From Myxococcus stipitatus (GTDB taxonomy: Bacteria; Myxococcota; Myxococcia; Myxococcales; Myxococcaceae), in assembly GCF_038561935.1 (NCBI RefSeq), contig NZ_CP102770.1, forward strand, positions 9,734,001-9,798,000: a stretch of 64,000 nt of DNA. Direction: 5' to 3'. Below, piece by piece: positions 1 to 9,258 of this stretch (its first letter is position 1; each line of letters begins with the position of its first letter). The translations under genes and the position numbers were made by a program. The notes beneath the pieces are model-generated. The model had not been told where the DNA came from. It worked only from the letters and a program-made list of their open reading frames with translations, and ran no database searches.

Positions 1-268
1 CTGGGTGAGACGGTGCCTGGTGCCAGTGGCCTCAGGGCGAAGATGGGGATTCCGGCCGGGAGCGCTTTGGAGCCAGGGGGGCTCCCCCGGAGGGCGAGCG
101 GCGCGGCGGTTCCAGCGCTCGGACGGGTGTCCACCCTCGGGATGGCGCGAGAGGGTTTGAAGGAAGACGGAGGGGGCTGGTATGTGAATGCGGCTGGTGG
201 GCGGGCGACGGAACGCGGCCTGCATTGGGCGCCACGCGAATCCCTTCCAAGCCCACGAGAGGCGCGGC

Positions 269-1786
269 ATGCGAGCCATCCTGTTCATCCTGAGCTGCAT
301 CCTCCCCCTGACGGCCTTCGCGGCCCCCCGCCGCATGGTCGTCGCCAGCGGTGACTGCAAGGACGCGGAGCTGGGCAGCCAGGCCAATGCCTTCCTGGGT
401 GCCCTCGTGTCCCGCCCGGAGCAGGACATCTTGAGCGCCACGGGGTTCAGCGAGCGGCTCTTCCCCCAGCCCCACCGGAGCTACGAGGACCTCCAGCGGC
501 AGCTCGACGCCGCCCAGGACCACTTCTACGAGAGCCGCTACGGCAAGGCCGCCCAGGCCCTCGACGAGGCGCTCCAGCAAATCGTCCGGCTCCCCGTGGG
601 CGAGGCGCGCTGGAAGCTCTTCGAGAAGGCGCAGCTCCTCCACGGGCTGAACTACCGCGCCATGGGCCGCGTCAAGGAGAGCGACGCCGCGTTCCGGAAC
701 GTGCTGCGGCTCGACCCCACCCACAAGCTCGACCCGGACTTCTTCGCGCCCTCGGTGCGCCAGGCCTTCGACAAGCTTCGCAAGGAGCAGAACACCGCGC
801 GCAAGGTGAAGCTCTCGGTGCGCACCATCGTCCCGGACGCGGAGGTCTACCTCGACGGGAAGAAGGTGGGTCAGACGCCGCTGACCCTCGACGTGCCCGC
901 GGGCACCTATGACCTGACCCTGGTGAAGGACGGCGCGGTCAGCTTCCCCCGGCAGCATCAGGTGCAAGGCGTGGACACCCCGCTGCTCGTGGACCTGGCC
1001 TATGAGGGCTCCGTTACCGCCACGCCGTTCCCCTGTCTGGCCGCGCCGGACCGCAGCGATGAGAAGGTGTTGAGCCACGCCGTCCGGCTGGGCGGAACGG
1101 TGGGCGTCGAGGAGGTCATCGTCGTGCGCCTGGAGCGCCCCAGCAGCGGGCCCAAGTGGTTCGCGGCCACGGTGCTCAACGTCGAGGGGGGCCAGAAGCT
1201 GCGCGAGGGAGGCTTCAAGACCCAGGGGATGGATGCCCCGGCCGAGGCTCTCTCCGCCCTGGTGGACTTCGTCACCACGGGCCGCTCCCACTCCAACCTC
1301 CTGGTGATGAACGCCAACGGCCGTCCGCCCTGGGAGCAGCCCGCGAAGGGCGGCAAGTCCGCCGTTCCGGGGGGCGCCGCGGACCTGGACGCGTCGGCCC
1401 CCCACACGGAAGGCGTCGCGGGCTCCGCGTCCTCCTCCACGCCGGGACTGCGCGTCGCCTCGTATGTCCTCATGGGCGCGGGTGTCGCCGCGCTGGGGGG
1501 CGCGGGTGCGGTGCGCTTGCTGGCGCAGAAGGACGTGAATGACCTGGAGAAGCGGATGCAGAACGGACGCATCCTCTCCACGGACCAGGACTCGCTGCGG
1601 CTGCGCGACTCGCTGATTCAGAAGAACAACCTCCTCACCGGCCTGCTCGTGGGCGGTGGCGCCGCCGCGGTGACAGGGGCGGTGCTGTTCTTCGTGTCCC
1701 CGTCCCAGGCCGCGCCGCCGCCGGTGTCGGTGGGTGTCGCGGCGGATGGCGAGGCCGTCTCCGCCGGTCTGTCCGGTTCCTTCTAG
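269..1786 (+). CDS. Exported PEGA-domain protein with TPR-like region
   Basis: Exported protein of unknown function, 505 residues. A signal peptide covers residues 1-19 (ILFILSCILPLTAFA, cut before APRR). Residues 70-170 look like tetratricopeptide helices (FYESRYGKAAQALDEAL, then YRAMGRVKESDAAFRNVL), and residues 180-235 hold a PEGA signature (VYLDGKKVGQTPLTLDVPAG). Two hydrophobic segments at about 396-416 and 458-478 flank a charged helix and probably anchor the C terminus in a membrane. The ATG at 269 is chosen over an in-frame one at 188 because only it begins with a signal peptide, and GAGAGG lies just upstream. PEGA/TPR proteins are common in myxobacteria; a cell-envelope role is inference. 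Confidence 0.8.
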   Translation: MRAILFILSCILPLTAFAAPRRMVVASGDCKDAELGSQANAFLGALVSRPEQDILSATGFSERLFPQPHRSYEDLQRQLDAAQDHFYESRYGKAAQALDEALQQIVRLPVGEARWKLFEKAQLLHGLNYRAMGRVKESDAAFRNVLRLDPTHKLDPDFFAPSVRQAFDKLRKEQNTARKVKLSVRTIVPDAEVYLDGKKVGQTPLTLDVPAGTYDLTLVKDGAVSFPRQHQVQGVDTPLLVDLAYEGSVTATPFPCLAAPDRSDEKVLSHAVRLGGTVGVEEVIVVRLERPSSGPKWFAATVLNVEGGQKLREGGFKTQGMDAPAEALSALVDFVTTGRSHSNLLVMNANGRPPWEQPAKGGKSAVPGGAADLDASAPHTEGVAGSASSSTPGLRVASYVLMGAGVAALGGAGAVRLLAQKDVNDLEKRMQNGRILSTDQDSLRLRDSLIQKNNLLTGLLVGGGAAAVTGAVLFFVSPSQAAPPPVSVGVAADGEAVSAGLSGSF

Positions 1787-1853
1787 CCTTCCTGTCTTCG
1801 GGGCTGGCCGCTCGCTCACGCCACCCCCACGGACCCGGCATAGAGTGCCGCGC

Positions 1854-3272
1854 ATGACGCGAGCCCTTCTTGCCTTGCTCCTGGCCACGAGCGCCTCCGC
1901 CGCGGCCCCTCGCACCCTTCGGGTGGACTACTTCCACACCGGCAACGCCACCGAGGAGCGCTTCAGCCTCGACCGCGTGGTGGTGGAGCCGCTGCCCTGG
2001 CCGGGGCCCCCCGAGCGGACGGTCGACGACACCAACCTGGGCAAGTACCTCTTCGAGGTGCGCGACAGGGACACGAACCGGCTCCTCTACTCGCGAGGCT
2101 TCGCTTCCATCTATGGGGAGTGGGAGCTCACCGGCGAGGCGAAGCGCCAGAACGGCACGTTCCACGAGTCGCTGCGCTTCCCCCAGCCGGAGCGCCCCGT
2201 CCAGGTGCTCCTCAAGAAGCGCGACGAGAAGAACGCGTTCCGCGAGGTGTGGTCGCTCGTGGTGGACCCCAAGGACATGCTGGTGGACACGTCCTCGCCT
2301 CCCGCGCCCGGGCCGCTGCTGAAGCTCTTGGAGAGCGGGCCGCCGGAGCAGAAGGTGGACCTGCTCATCCTGGGCGACGGCTACACCGAGGCGGAGCGTC
2401 CCAAGTTCGAGAAGGACGCCCGGCGCATGGTGGACATCCTCTTCACCTTCTCTCCGTTCAAGGAGCGCAAGGCCGACTTCAACGTCTGGGGCCTGATGCC
2501 GGCCGCCGCGCAGTCGGGCATCTCCCGGCCGTCCACGGGGGTCCACCGGCGCTCGCCCGTGGGCACCACCTATGACGCGTTCCGCAGCGAGCGCTACATC
2601 CTCACCTTCGACAACAAGGCCTTCCGCGAGCTGTCCGCCTTCGCGCCGTATGAGTTCGTGGAAATCCTGTCCAACGGCAACACGTACGGCGGCGGAGGCA
2701 TCTTCGGCCTCTACGGCACGGTGGCCGCGGACAGCCTGTGGGCGCCCTACGTCTTCGTGCACGAGTTCGGGCACCACTTCGCGGGCCTGGCCGACGAGTA
2801 CTACACGTCCGAGTCCGTCTACGTCCCGAGCGCGGACCGGCTGGAGCCTTGGGAGAAGAACGTCACCGCGCTCAAGGACCCGGAGGCCCTCAAGTGGAAG
2901 CACTTGATGACGCCCGGCACGCCCCTGCCCACCCCGTGGGAGAAGGCGGCCTACGAGACACACTCCAACGACGTGCAGAAGCGCCGCCGCCAGGTGCGCG
3001 CCCAGAAGAAGCCGGAGTCGGAGATGGACTCGGTCTTCATCGCCCAGCGCGACTGGGAGGAGAAGTTCCTGTCCTCCCAGAAGTACTCAGGCAAGGTGGG
3101 CGCCTTCGAGGGCGCGCACTACGAGGCTCACGGGTATTACCGACCCCAGCTGGACTGCGTCATGTTCTCGCGGGACCGCGTGCCCTTCTGTGCGGTGTGT
3201 CAGAGCGCGATTTCTCAAGTCATCAATTTGTACGCAGGGCCGCGTCCCCAGACTTTCAAGAAGAGCCCGTGA
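1854..3272 (+). CDS. Secreted M64-family zinc metallopeptidase
   Basis: Predicted secreted zinc peptidase of the M64 (IgA-peptidase) family, 472 residues. The N terminus is a short signal peptide (MTRALLALLLATSASAAA). Residues 20-150 match the beta-rich M64 N-terminal domain (DYFHTGNATEERF). The catalytic domain begins near LILGDGYTEAE and carries the zinc motif HEFGHHFAGLADEY, with H303 and H307 as ligands and E304 as catalytic base. The C terminus has a CVMFSRDRVPFCAVC Cys pair pattern usual for the family. The start at 1854 gives the signal peptide; an in-frame upstream start at 1734 overlaps the previous gene and adds no recognisable sequence. Substrate unknown; M64 enzymes in environmental bacteria are not known to cut immunoglobulin specifically. 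Confidence 0.9.
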   Translation: MTRALLALLLATSASAAAPRTLRVDYFHTGNATEERFSLDRVVVEPLPWPGPPERTVDDTNLGKYLFEVRDRDTNRLLYSRGFASIYGEWELTGEAKRQNGTFHESLRFPQPERPVQVLLKKRDEKNAFREVWSLVVDPKDMLVDTSSPPAPGPLLKLLESGPPEQKVDLLILGDGYTEAERPKFEKDARRMVDILFTFSPFKERKADFNVWGLMPAAAQSGISRPSTGVHRRSPVGTTYDAFRSERYILTFDNKAFRELSAFAPYEFVEILSNGNTYGGGGIFGLYGTVAADSLWAPYVFVHEFGHHFAGLADEYYTSESVYVPSADRLEPWEKNVTALKDPEALKWKHLMTPGTPLPTPWEKAAYETHSNDVQKRRRQVRAQKKPESEMDSVFIAQRDWEEKFLSSQKYSGKVGAFEGAHYEAHGYYRPQLDCVMFSRDRVPFCAVCQSAISQVINLYAGPRPQTFKKSP

Positions 3273-3299
3273 GACACTGATGTTTCGGAAGATGACCTC

Positions 3300-3317
3300 G
3301 TGACACCCAGGTGTCAC
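3300..3317. promoter_or_regulatory. Perfect 18-bp dyad, operator-like
   Basis: GTGACACC-CA-GGTGTCAC is a perfect dyad with 8-bp arms and a 2-nt centre, lying 28 bp past the M64 gene stop and just upstream of the putative promoter at 3330. The centre is too short for a terminator loop and no T tract follows, so an operator for a dimeric regulator is more likely. Confidence 0.45.
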
Positions 3318-3329
3318 GGGGGCCCCGTG

Positions 3330-3357
3330 TTGGACCCTCCCCGAGTTCAGGTGTAAT
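3330..3357 (+). promoter_or_regulatory. Putative sigma-70-type promoter for the Cys-rich lipoprotein gene
   Basis: TTGGAC at 3330-3335 and TGTAAT at 3352-3357, separated by 16 bp, resemble housekeeping -35 and -10 boxes. The start codon lies 41 bp downstream, preceded by GGGAGGGG as ribosome binding site. The dyad at 3300-3317 lies immediately upstream. Confidence 0.45.
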
Positions 3358-3398
3358 GGGGGTGCGAAATTTCAATCGCATCCCTGGGAGGGGACTGA

Positions 3399-6332
3399 AT
3401 GCTGAAGCGGAATCTGCTTCCAGCGCTCATGACGGCCGTGCTCGTCACGTTCGGCACGGGCTGTGGAGATGAGTGCGTCGACCAGTTTGACTGTCGCACC
3501 GAGAATGGAGACCCGGACGACAACAAGGAGTGGGTCTGCAGCTCGGGAACGTGCGAGCAGCGGCCCATCAATCAGCCTCCCGTGCCGGACTCCGGCACCG
3601 ACGCTGGCACGGATGCCGGGACGGACGCGGGCACGGATGCGGGTACCGACGCCGGCACGGACGCGGGAACGGATGCGGGCACCGACGCGGGCGTGACGTG
3701 TTCTCCGGCGTGCGCCACGGGCGAGCTGTGTGATGTCAGCTCCGGCCGCGCGGGCGTGTGCCGCACCTGCCTCGACTCCGTCGTGGGCACGGGCCAGGAC
3801 GAGGGCTGCGCCGCGGCGACGCCGATGTGCGACATCAGCGCGGGCGGCGGCAAGGGCCTGTGCAAGGCGTGCACGGACACCGCCACGGGCAATGGCCAGG
3901 ACACGGGCTGCTCCGCGCAGTCGCCTGTCTGCGACACCTCCGCGAACAACGGCGCGGGCGCGTGCAAGGCCTGCACGGACTCCGCGTCCGGCAGCGGCCA
4001 GGACACGGGCTGCTCCGCGCAGGCGCCCGTCTGTGACACCTCCGCCGGCAACGGCCAGGGTGTCTGCAAGACGTGCTTCGACACCGCCTCCGGCAATGGC
4101 CAGGACACGGGCTGCTCGGCCGATGCGCCCCTGTGCGACGCCACCGCGAACAACGGCGCGGGCGCGTGCAAGGCCTGCATGGTGACCCAGACGAGCCCGG
4201 ACCTGGGCTGCTCTTCGCCCACCAACATCTGCGACCCCGCCGCGAACAATGGCGTGGGCGCGTGCAAGGTGTGCAACGGGACGCAGGGCTGCGCGCCGTC
4301 CCAGACGTGCAGCGCCGACGGCAACTCCTGCGAGGGCTGCACCGACAACGCCTCCTGCTCCACCACGCCCGAGACGCCGGTGTGCCGCCTGGACCCCGCT
4401 CCCGCGGCGTGCGTCGAGTGCACCACCGACGACACCAGCCACTGCGACGCGAACCAGCCGGCGTGCAACAGCGGCAACTTCTGCGGCTGCACGACCGACG
4501 CGCAGTGCGCGGCCGTGAACGGCAGCAACCTGGACTTCTGCGACCCCCAGGCGGACAACAACCGCGGCCAGTGCGCGGTCTGCGTGACGGATGCCCAGTG
4601 CGCGAGCGCCAACGCGAACACGCCGTTCTGCAACAACAAGACGGAGTGCGTGGCCTGCTTCACGAACAGCCACTGCGGCCTTGCCCAGGTGTGCAACACG
4701 ACGACGCACGCGTGTGAGGCGGCCAACGGCCCCACGCCCGCGCAGACCTCCGCGCAGATCCAGGCCATGCTGGACGCGGCGGTGGGCGCCATCGACCTCC
4801 CGGTGACGGGCGCGTTCGTCACGGCCGTCAAGCCCGCCTTCCCGACGCAGGCTGCCACGGAGGCCGTCGGCTTCTTCATCCAGGCGGAGCCCAACGGTCC
4901 GGCGGTGTTCGTGAAGGACGCGACGCTCGCGGGCCAGGTCGCCGTGGGTGACCGGGTGAGCCTGACGGCCGCGGCCAAGGAGATGCCGGCCTCTGGCAGC
5001 AACAAGATGGTCTCCTCCATCAGCGGCTTCACGGTCCTGAGCCAGGGCCACCCCGTGCGCAACCTGGCGACGGCCACCCCCGCGGGCCTCGCGGTGGACC
5101 ACAGCGCGTCGAGCGACCTGGTGACCGCGCTGAACACCTACGAGAACGAGCTCATCACCCTCAAGGGCGGCACCATCCTCAACAACGGAACGGGCCAGGG
5201 CACCGGCTTCACGGGCTTCCAGGTGAAGACCCAGGGCATGCAGACGGGCTCCACCACCTTCCTGCTCCGGATGCCCATCTCCCTCAACCAGGTGCTGGAG
5301 GTCGGGACGAACTGCACGTTCGACTTCACCGGCGCGATGTGGCGCTTCAACGCCAACGCCCAGCCGTCCGTGTTCTCCGCTTCCGACCTGGTGCTGGGTT
5401 GCGCGGCGCCCAAGCTCACCCGCGTGGACACCGGCTCGCTCACCTCGGTGGTGCTGACGTTCAGCCGCAACATCAACGTGGCGAGCATCACGAACCTCGC
5501 CAGCCAGTTCACCTTCACGAACGGGCTGACGGCCACGGAGGTCCAGGTGGTGGGCAAGCAGGTCACCCTGACCACGTCCACCCAGACGGCCGGCACCTCG
5601 TACAGCGTCACCGTCGCCAGCTCGGTGAAGGACATGGCCGGCGGCTCCGTCATCGCCCCCGACAACACGCAGACGTTCCTGGGCCACCGTCCCCCCGCCG
5701 TCCTGCGCATCAACGAGGTCCAGCCCAACATCACCGGCAGCCGGGACCTGGTCGAGCTCCTGGTCGTGGGCGCGGGCTCCACGAAGGGCATCCTGTTCCA
5801 GCAGGACTTCCTCTCCCCCACCACGCTCGCGGAGCTCCCCGACGTCTCGGTGGCGGTGGGTGACATCATCGTCCTCCACCTGAACCCGGCCGATACGAAC
5901 TACCAGAGCGAGACCACCGCGAAGGACCAGTTCCCCAAGAGCAGCGTCGCCGTCAATTACGACACGGCCTGGGATTTCCGCGGGACTGGAACCACGGCCA
6001 TCGCGTACTCCAGCCGCGTCCTCGTGGTGAAGGAGCCCCTGGGCCGGATTCAGGACGCGGTGCCGTTCGCCCACGCGACCAACGCGCCTCCGGGCGACTA
6101 CTACAACAACCTCCAGGCCGCTCAGGCCAATGGCGTGTGGCAGCCCGCGAGCTGCGGTGGCGCGCCCTGCTCGGCGACCTCCACGCCGAAGGGCGTCGAG
6201 GTCTCCGCGGATTGGACCAACGTCGCCACGACGGCGGATGGCAACAGCGTCCGCCGCGTCAGCGCGACGGACACGGACATGCGCGCGGACTGGGCCGTCG
6301 GCGCGCAGAGCTGGGGTCTTCCCAACCCATAG
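3399..6332 (+). CDS. Cys-rich repeat lipoprotein with lamin-tail-like C-terminal domain
   Basis: Predicted outer-membrane or surface lipoprotein, 977 residues. The signal peptide ends in a lipobox-like stretch (VTFGTGC, lipidated Cys about residue 22). A spacer of eight GTDA repeats follows (residues 66-97). Residues 105-440 are Cys-rich modules of about 35 residues with a recurring GNGQDTGCSAQ...CDTSANNGAGACKAC pattern, several nearly identical. After about residue 450 the protein becomes a beta-rich, Cys-poor region with an Ig-like segment, then LRINEVQPN...DLVELLVV, which resembles a lamin-tail domain. Such Cys-module lipoproteins are common in myxobacteria and function is unknown. GGGAGGGG at -5 supports the start. 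A strong hairpin terminator follows at 6360. Confidence 0.85.
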   Translation: MLKRNLLPALMTAVLVTFGTGCGDECVDQFDCRTENGDPDDNKEWVCSSGTCEQRPINQPPVPDSGTDAGTDAGTDAGTDAGTDAGTDAGTDAGTDAGVTCSPACATGELCDVSSGRAGVCRTCLDSVVGTGQDEGCAAATPMCDISAGGGKGLCKACTDTATGNGQDTGCSAQSPVCDTSANNGAGACKACTDSASGSGQDTGCSAQAPVCDTSAGNGQGVCKTCFDTASGNGQDTGCSADAPLCDATANNGAGACKACMVTQTSPDLGCSSPTNICDPAANNGVGACKVCNGTQGCAPSQTCSADGNSCEGCTDNASCSTTPETPVCRLDPAPAACVECTTDDTSHCDANQPACNSGNFCGCTTDAQCAAVNGSNLDFCDPQADNNRGQCAVCVTDAQCASANANTPFCNNKTECVACFTNSHCGLAQVCNTTTHACEAANGPTPAQTSAQIQAMLDAAVGAIDLPVTGAFVTAVKPAFPTQAATEAVGFFIQAEPNGPAVFVKDATLAGQVAVGDRVSLTAAAKEMPASGSNKMVSSISGFTVLSQGHPVRNLATATPAGLAVDHSASSDLVTALNTYENELITLKGGTILNNGTGQGTGFTGFQVKTQGMQTGSTTFLLRMPISLNQVLEVGTNCTFDFTGAMWRFNANAQPSVFSASDLVLGCAAPKLTRVDTGSLTSVVLTFSRNINVASITNLASQFTFTNGLTATEVQVVGKQVTLTTSTQTAGTSYSVTVASSVKDMAGGSVIAPDNTQTFLGHRPPAVLRINEVQPNITGSRDLVELLVVGAGSTKGILFQQDFLSPTTLAELPDVSVAVGDIIVLHLNPADTNYQSETTAKDQFPKSSVAVNYDTAWDFRGTGTTAIAYSSRVLVVKEPLGRIQDAVPFAHATNAPPGDYYNNLQAAQANGVWQPASCGGAPCSATSTPKGVEVSADWTNVATTADGNSVRRVSATDTDMRADWAVGAQSWGLPNP
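3594..3689 (+). repeat. Eight tandem 12-bp units encoding (GTDA)8
   Basis: Imperfect 12-bp tandem units encode GTDA eight times in a row. Synonymous third-base differences (GGC/GGG/GGA/GGT, GAC/GAT) show the array is maintained at protein level. It acts as a flexible linker between the lipid anchor and the Cys-rich modules and could vary in copy number by slippage. Confidence 0.9.
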
Positions 6333-6359
6333 CCTGACATCGCCTGACTGAAACATCCG

Positions 6360-6392
6360 GGCCGCGGTCCCTTCGGGGGCCGCGGCCTTTTT
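6360..6392 (+). terminator. Rho-independent terminator after the Cys-rich lipoprotein gene
   Basis: GGCCGCGG (6360-6367) pairs with CCGCGGCC (6380-6387), the stem is extended by TCCC/GGGG around a TTCG tetraloop, and a run of five T follows. It lies 28 bp after the stop codon. Confidence 0.92.
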
Positions 6393-6482
6393 CATGGCGC
6401 CGTGATGAATCATGAATCACACGCTTGAGCCGACACCGCCGACGAGGACTACAGTGTCTGTCTTCTCCAGCCTGGAGTCTTC

Positions 6483-9254
6483 ATGCGGTTCCGGCGCGCC
6501 CTGGCGCTCTTGCTCGTCCTCTGTCTCTCCGCGTGTTCCGGTACCCAGTCCCCCTCGCTCCCTGATTCGGGCACTCCGCCTCCCGACGGTGGCGGCGCGT
6601 CTCTCGCCGTCACCACCGCCGTCCTCGCGGACGCGTATCTCGGTGACACCTACGCCGCCCACCTCACGGCGTCTGGAGGCACGCCTCCCTATGCCTGGAG
6701 CCTCGCCAGCGGCGCGCTGCCCTCCGGCCTCCAGCTCGAAGCCGCCTCGCTCGCGGGCACGCCCACCACTCAAGGCACCTCGTCCTTCACGCTCGAGGTG
6801 CGTGATGCCAATGGCCGCACCGCCTCCGCGCCCTTCCAGCTCACCGTCCGCGCGGGCCTCACCATCACCACCACCACCCTCCCGGATGCCTATACCGACA
6901 GGGCCTACGGACAGGCCCTCTCCGCCGCCGGAGGACAGGCGCCACACACGTGGTCCCTCGTCAGCGGCACCCTGCCCCCAGGCCTCTCCCTTCTAGCCAC
7001 GGGGGTCCTCGATGGCACCCCGTCCTCGGCGGGCACCCCGTCGTTCACTGTTCGCGTCACGGACGCGCTGGGTGCCTCGGACACGCGCGAGGTCACCCTC
7101 GCCACGTTCCTGCCGCCCTCGCTCGGCACGCTCGCGCCGCGGAGCGCCTATGTCCGCGACAACGTCACGCAGCCGCTCAATGTCTTGCATGGGAAGGCGC
7201 CCTTCGTCTTCTCGTCCTCGGGCGCGCTTCCGCCGGGACTCACGCTGGCCTCCGCGGGACTGCTTCATGGCCAACCCACGCAAGCAGGCGTCTTCACCTT
7301 CGACGTCACCGCGCGCGACGCCAATGACCGCGCCGCGTCCAGCCCCGTCACCTTCACCATCACCGCCCTCCCCGCCATCACCACGCTCACCCTTCCCGAC
7401 GGGACGCGGGGCGCGCCCTACAGCCAGGACCTCGCCGTGACGGGAGGCGCGGGCACTCGCACGTGGGCGCTCGCCTCGGGGGCGCTGCCGCCAGGGCTCG
7501 CGCTCTCCGCGCAAGGCACGCTGAGCGGCACACCGACGTCCACCGGACTGACGTCCTTCAGCGTGCGCGTCTCGGATGTGAATGGACGCACCGACAGCCG
7601 AGCCCTCTCGCTGGAGGTCTCCGCTCCGCTCGCCATCACCCACGTCCCCGAGGACGGCTACGCCACCACCCCGTACGCCTCCGCGTTGACCGCGTCGGGA
7701 GGTCGCCTGCCCCTGTCCTGGTCCATCGACTCGGGCACGTTGCCTTCGGGCCTCACCCTCGCGTCGGACACGGGCGTCATCTCGGGAACCCTGGGCGCGC
7801 AGCCCTCCACCTCCGCGCTCACCCTTCGCGTCACCGACAGCCGGGGACGCACGCACCTGCGCGAAGTCTCCCTCCAGGTGTATGCGCTCCCCGCCGTCAC
7901 GGGTCCCAGCACCTCGCTCGAGGCCTACGTCGGCATCGCCGTGAGCGAGTCCTACGGTGTCACCGGAGGAAAGGCGCCCTATGCCTTCGACACCACCACC
8001 GCGCTCCCGTCGGGGCTCGTGCTCTCCGCCGAGGGCCGCCTCTCCGGCAGCCCCACTGCACCAGGCACCTTCTCCACCCAGGTCCGCGTCACCGATGCCA
8101 ACGGTCGCACCGCCTTCCGCACGCTCGCCCTCACCCTCTACGAGAGCCCCTCCGTCACCACCACCGTGCTCCCCGAGGCCACCCGCGGCGAGCCCTACTC
8201 CACGACGCTGGCCCTCTCCGGTGGCAAGGCGCCCTATGCATGGACGCTCAACCGAGGCGCACTCCCGTCGGGCCTGGACCTCTCCTCGGAGGGGGTCATC
8301 TCCGGCACGCCCACCACCGTGGGCACCACGTCGTTCGACGTCGTCGTCGAGGATGCCTCCGGCACCACGGCCACGCGCACGCTGGAGCTCACCACCAAGG
8401 AGCCGGCGGCGCTGTTCACCGTGGGCCACTGGAACATCGAGTGGTTCGGCGCGGACTCCAACGGTCCACCGGATGGGCCGCAGCTGGCGCACGCTCGCGA
8501 CATCCTGAATGCCTCGGGCGCGAATGTGTGGGGGCTGGTCGAGATGGTCGACAACGCGGACTTCGACACGCTCAAGTCCCAGCTCGGCGCGTATCAAGGC
8601 TTCCTCGCCAATGACCCGGCCTACGTCTCCAACACGGGCACCTGGTACAGCAGCAACGAGCAGAAGCCCGGCATCCTCTACGACAGCTCCCTCACGCTCG
8701 AGGGTGCGTCCCTCATCCTCACCGAGCACGCGAGCCTCTTCGCGGGCCGCCCGCCCCTGCGCGTCGACTTCACCACCACCATCCACGGCGCGGCGACGCC
8801 GCTCGTCGTCATCGTCCTGCACATGAAGGCCTTCGACGATGAGACGTCCTACAACCGCCGGAGGGACGCGAGCCTGGAGCTCAAGAAGTACCTGGACACG
8901 ATGCCGAGCACACATGTGTTTGTGATTGGCGACTGGAACGACGACGTCGACCGCTCCATCAGCCGCGTCGGTGGCGTGTACCGCCCCACGCCGTATGAGA
9001 ACTTCCTCTCCGACGCCCTGCACTACACCTTCATCACCCGGGCCCTGTCGGAGCGCGGCGAGCCCACCACCACCGGGTATCCCGACGCCATCGACCACAC
9101 CCTCGCCAGTGATGAGCTGGCCGCGGACTATGTCAGCGACTCCGTCCGCACGCTGCGCCCGGACCTCGAGCTGCCGGACTACGCCGACGCCGTCAGCGAC
9201 CACTACCCCGTCATCAGCCGCTACGACTTCGGAGGGAGCGGCGCGGTGCACTGA
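6483..9254 (+). CDS. Lipoprotein with seven Ig-like repeats and a C-terminal endonuclease/exonuclease/phosphatase domain
   Basis: Predicted surface lipoprotein of 923 residues. Lipobox LCLSAC gives a lipidated Cys at residue 18. Residues 45-640 comprise seven repeats of 75-80 residues with the He_PIG-type pattern GG.APY.WSL.SG.LP.GL.L...G.LSGTP...G...F.V.V.D..GRT. Residues 640-915 form an endonuclease/exonuclease/phosphatase (DNase I-like) fold with HWNIEWFG, GLVEMVDN, VIVLHMKAF, VFVIGDWNDDVD, a DHTLAS segment and the terminal VSDHYPV, so the usual metal-binding and catalytic residues are present. This suggests a cell-surface nuclease presented on an Ig stalk, acting on extracellular DNA or phosphoesters; substrate is inference. 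It converges with the next gene with only 4 bp between stops. Confidence 0.88.
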   Translation: MRFRRALALLLVLCLSACSGTQSPSLPDSGTPPPDGGGASLAVTTAVLADAYLGDTYAAHLTASGGTPPYAWSLASGALPSGLQLEAASLAGTPTTQGTSSFTLEVRDANGRTASAPFQLTVRAGLTITTTTLPDAYTDRAYGQALSAAGGQAPHTWSLVSGTLPPGLSLLATGVLDGTPSSAGTPSFTVRVTDALGASDTREVTLATFLPPSLGTLAPRSAYVRDNVTQPLNVLHGKAPFVFSSSGALPPGLTLASAGLLHGQPTQAGVFTFDVTARDANDRAASSPVTFTITALPAITTLTLPDGTRGAPYSQDLAVTGGAGTRTWALASGALPPGLALSAQGTLSGTPTSTGLTSFSVRVSDVNGRTDSRALSLEVSAPLAITHVPEDGYATTPYASALTASGGRLPLSWSIDSGTLPSGLTLASDTGVISGTLGAQPSTSALTLRVTDSRGRTHLREVSLQVYALPAVTGPSTSLEAYVGIAVSESYGVTGGKAPYAFDTTTALPSGLVLSAEGRLSGSPTAPGTFSTQVRVTDANGRTAFRTLALTLYESPSVTTTVLPEATRGEPYSTTLALSGGKAPYAWTLNRGALPSGLDLSSEGVISGTPTTVGTTSFDVVVEDASGTTATRTLELTTKEPAALFTVGHWNIEWFGADSNGPPDGPQLAHARDILNASGANVWGLVEMVDNADFDTLKSQLGAYQGFLANDPAYVSNTGTWYSSNEQKPGILYDSSLTLEGASLILTEHASLFAGRPPLRVDFTTTIHGAATPLVVIVLHMKAFDDETSYNRRRDASLELKKYLDTMPSTHVFVIGDWNDDVDRSISRVGGVYRPTPYENFLSDALHYTFITRALSERGEPTTTGYPDAIDHTLASDELAADYVSDSVRTLRPDLELPDYADAVSDHYPVISRYDFGGSGAVH

Positions 9255-9258
9255 CGCA

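Noticed and set aside
1-268. Possible gene at the left edge on either strand
   Set aside because: The open frames have no SD, signal or domain and are contained in antisense shadows; I see no feature there.
3372-6413. Open reading frame of 1013 codons opposite the Cys-rich lipoprotein gene
   Set aside because: Composition is Arg/Ala/Gly-rich without any fold; the + strand gene has SD, lipobox and a terminator.
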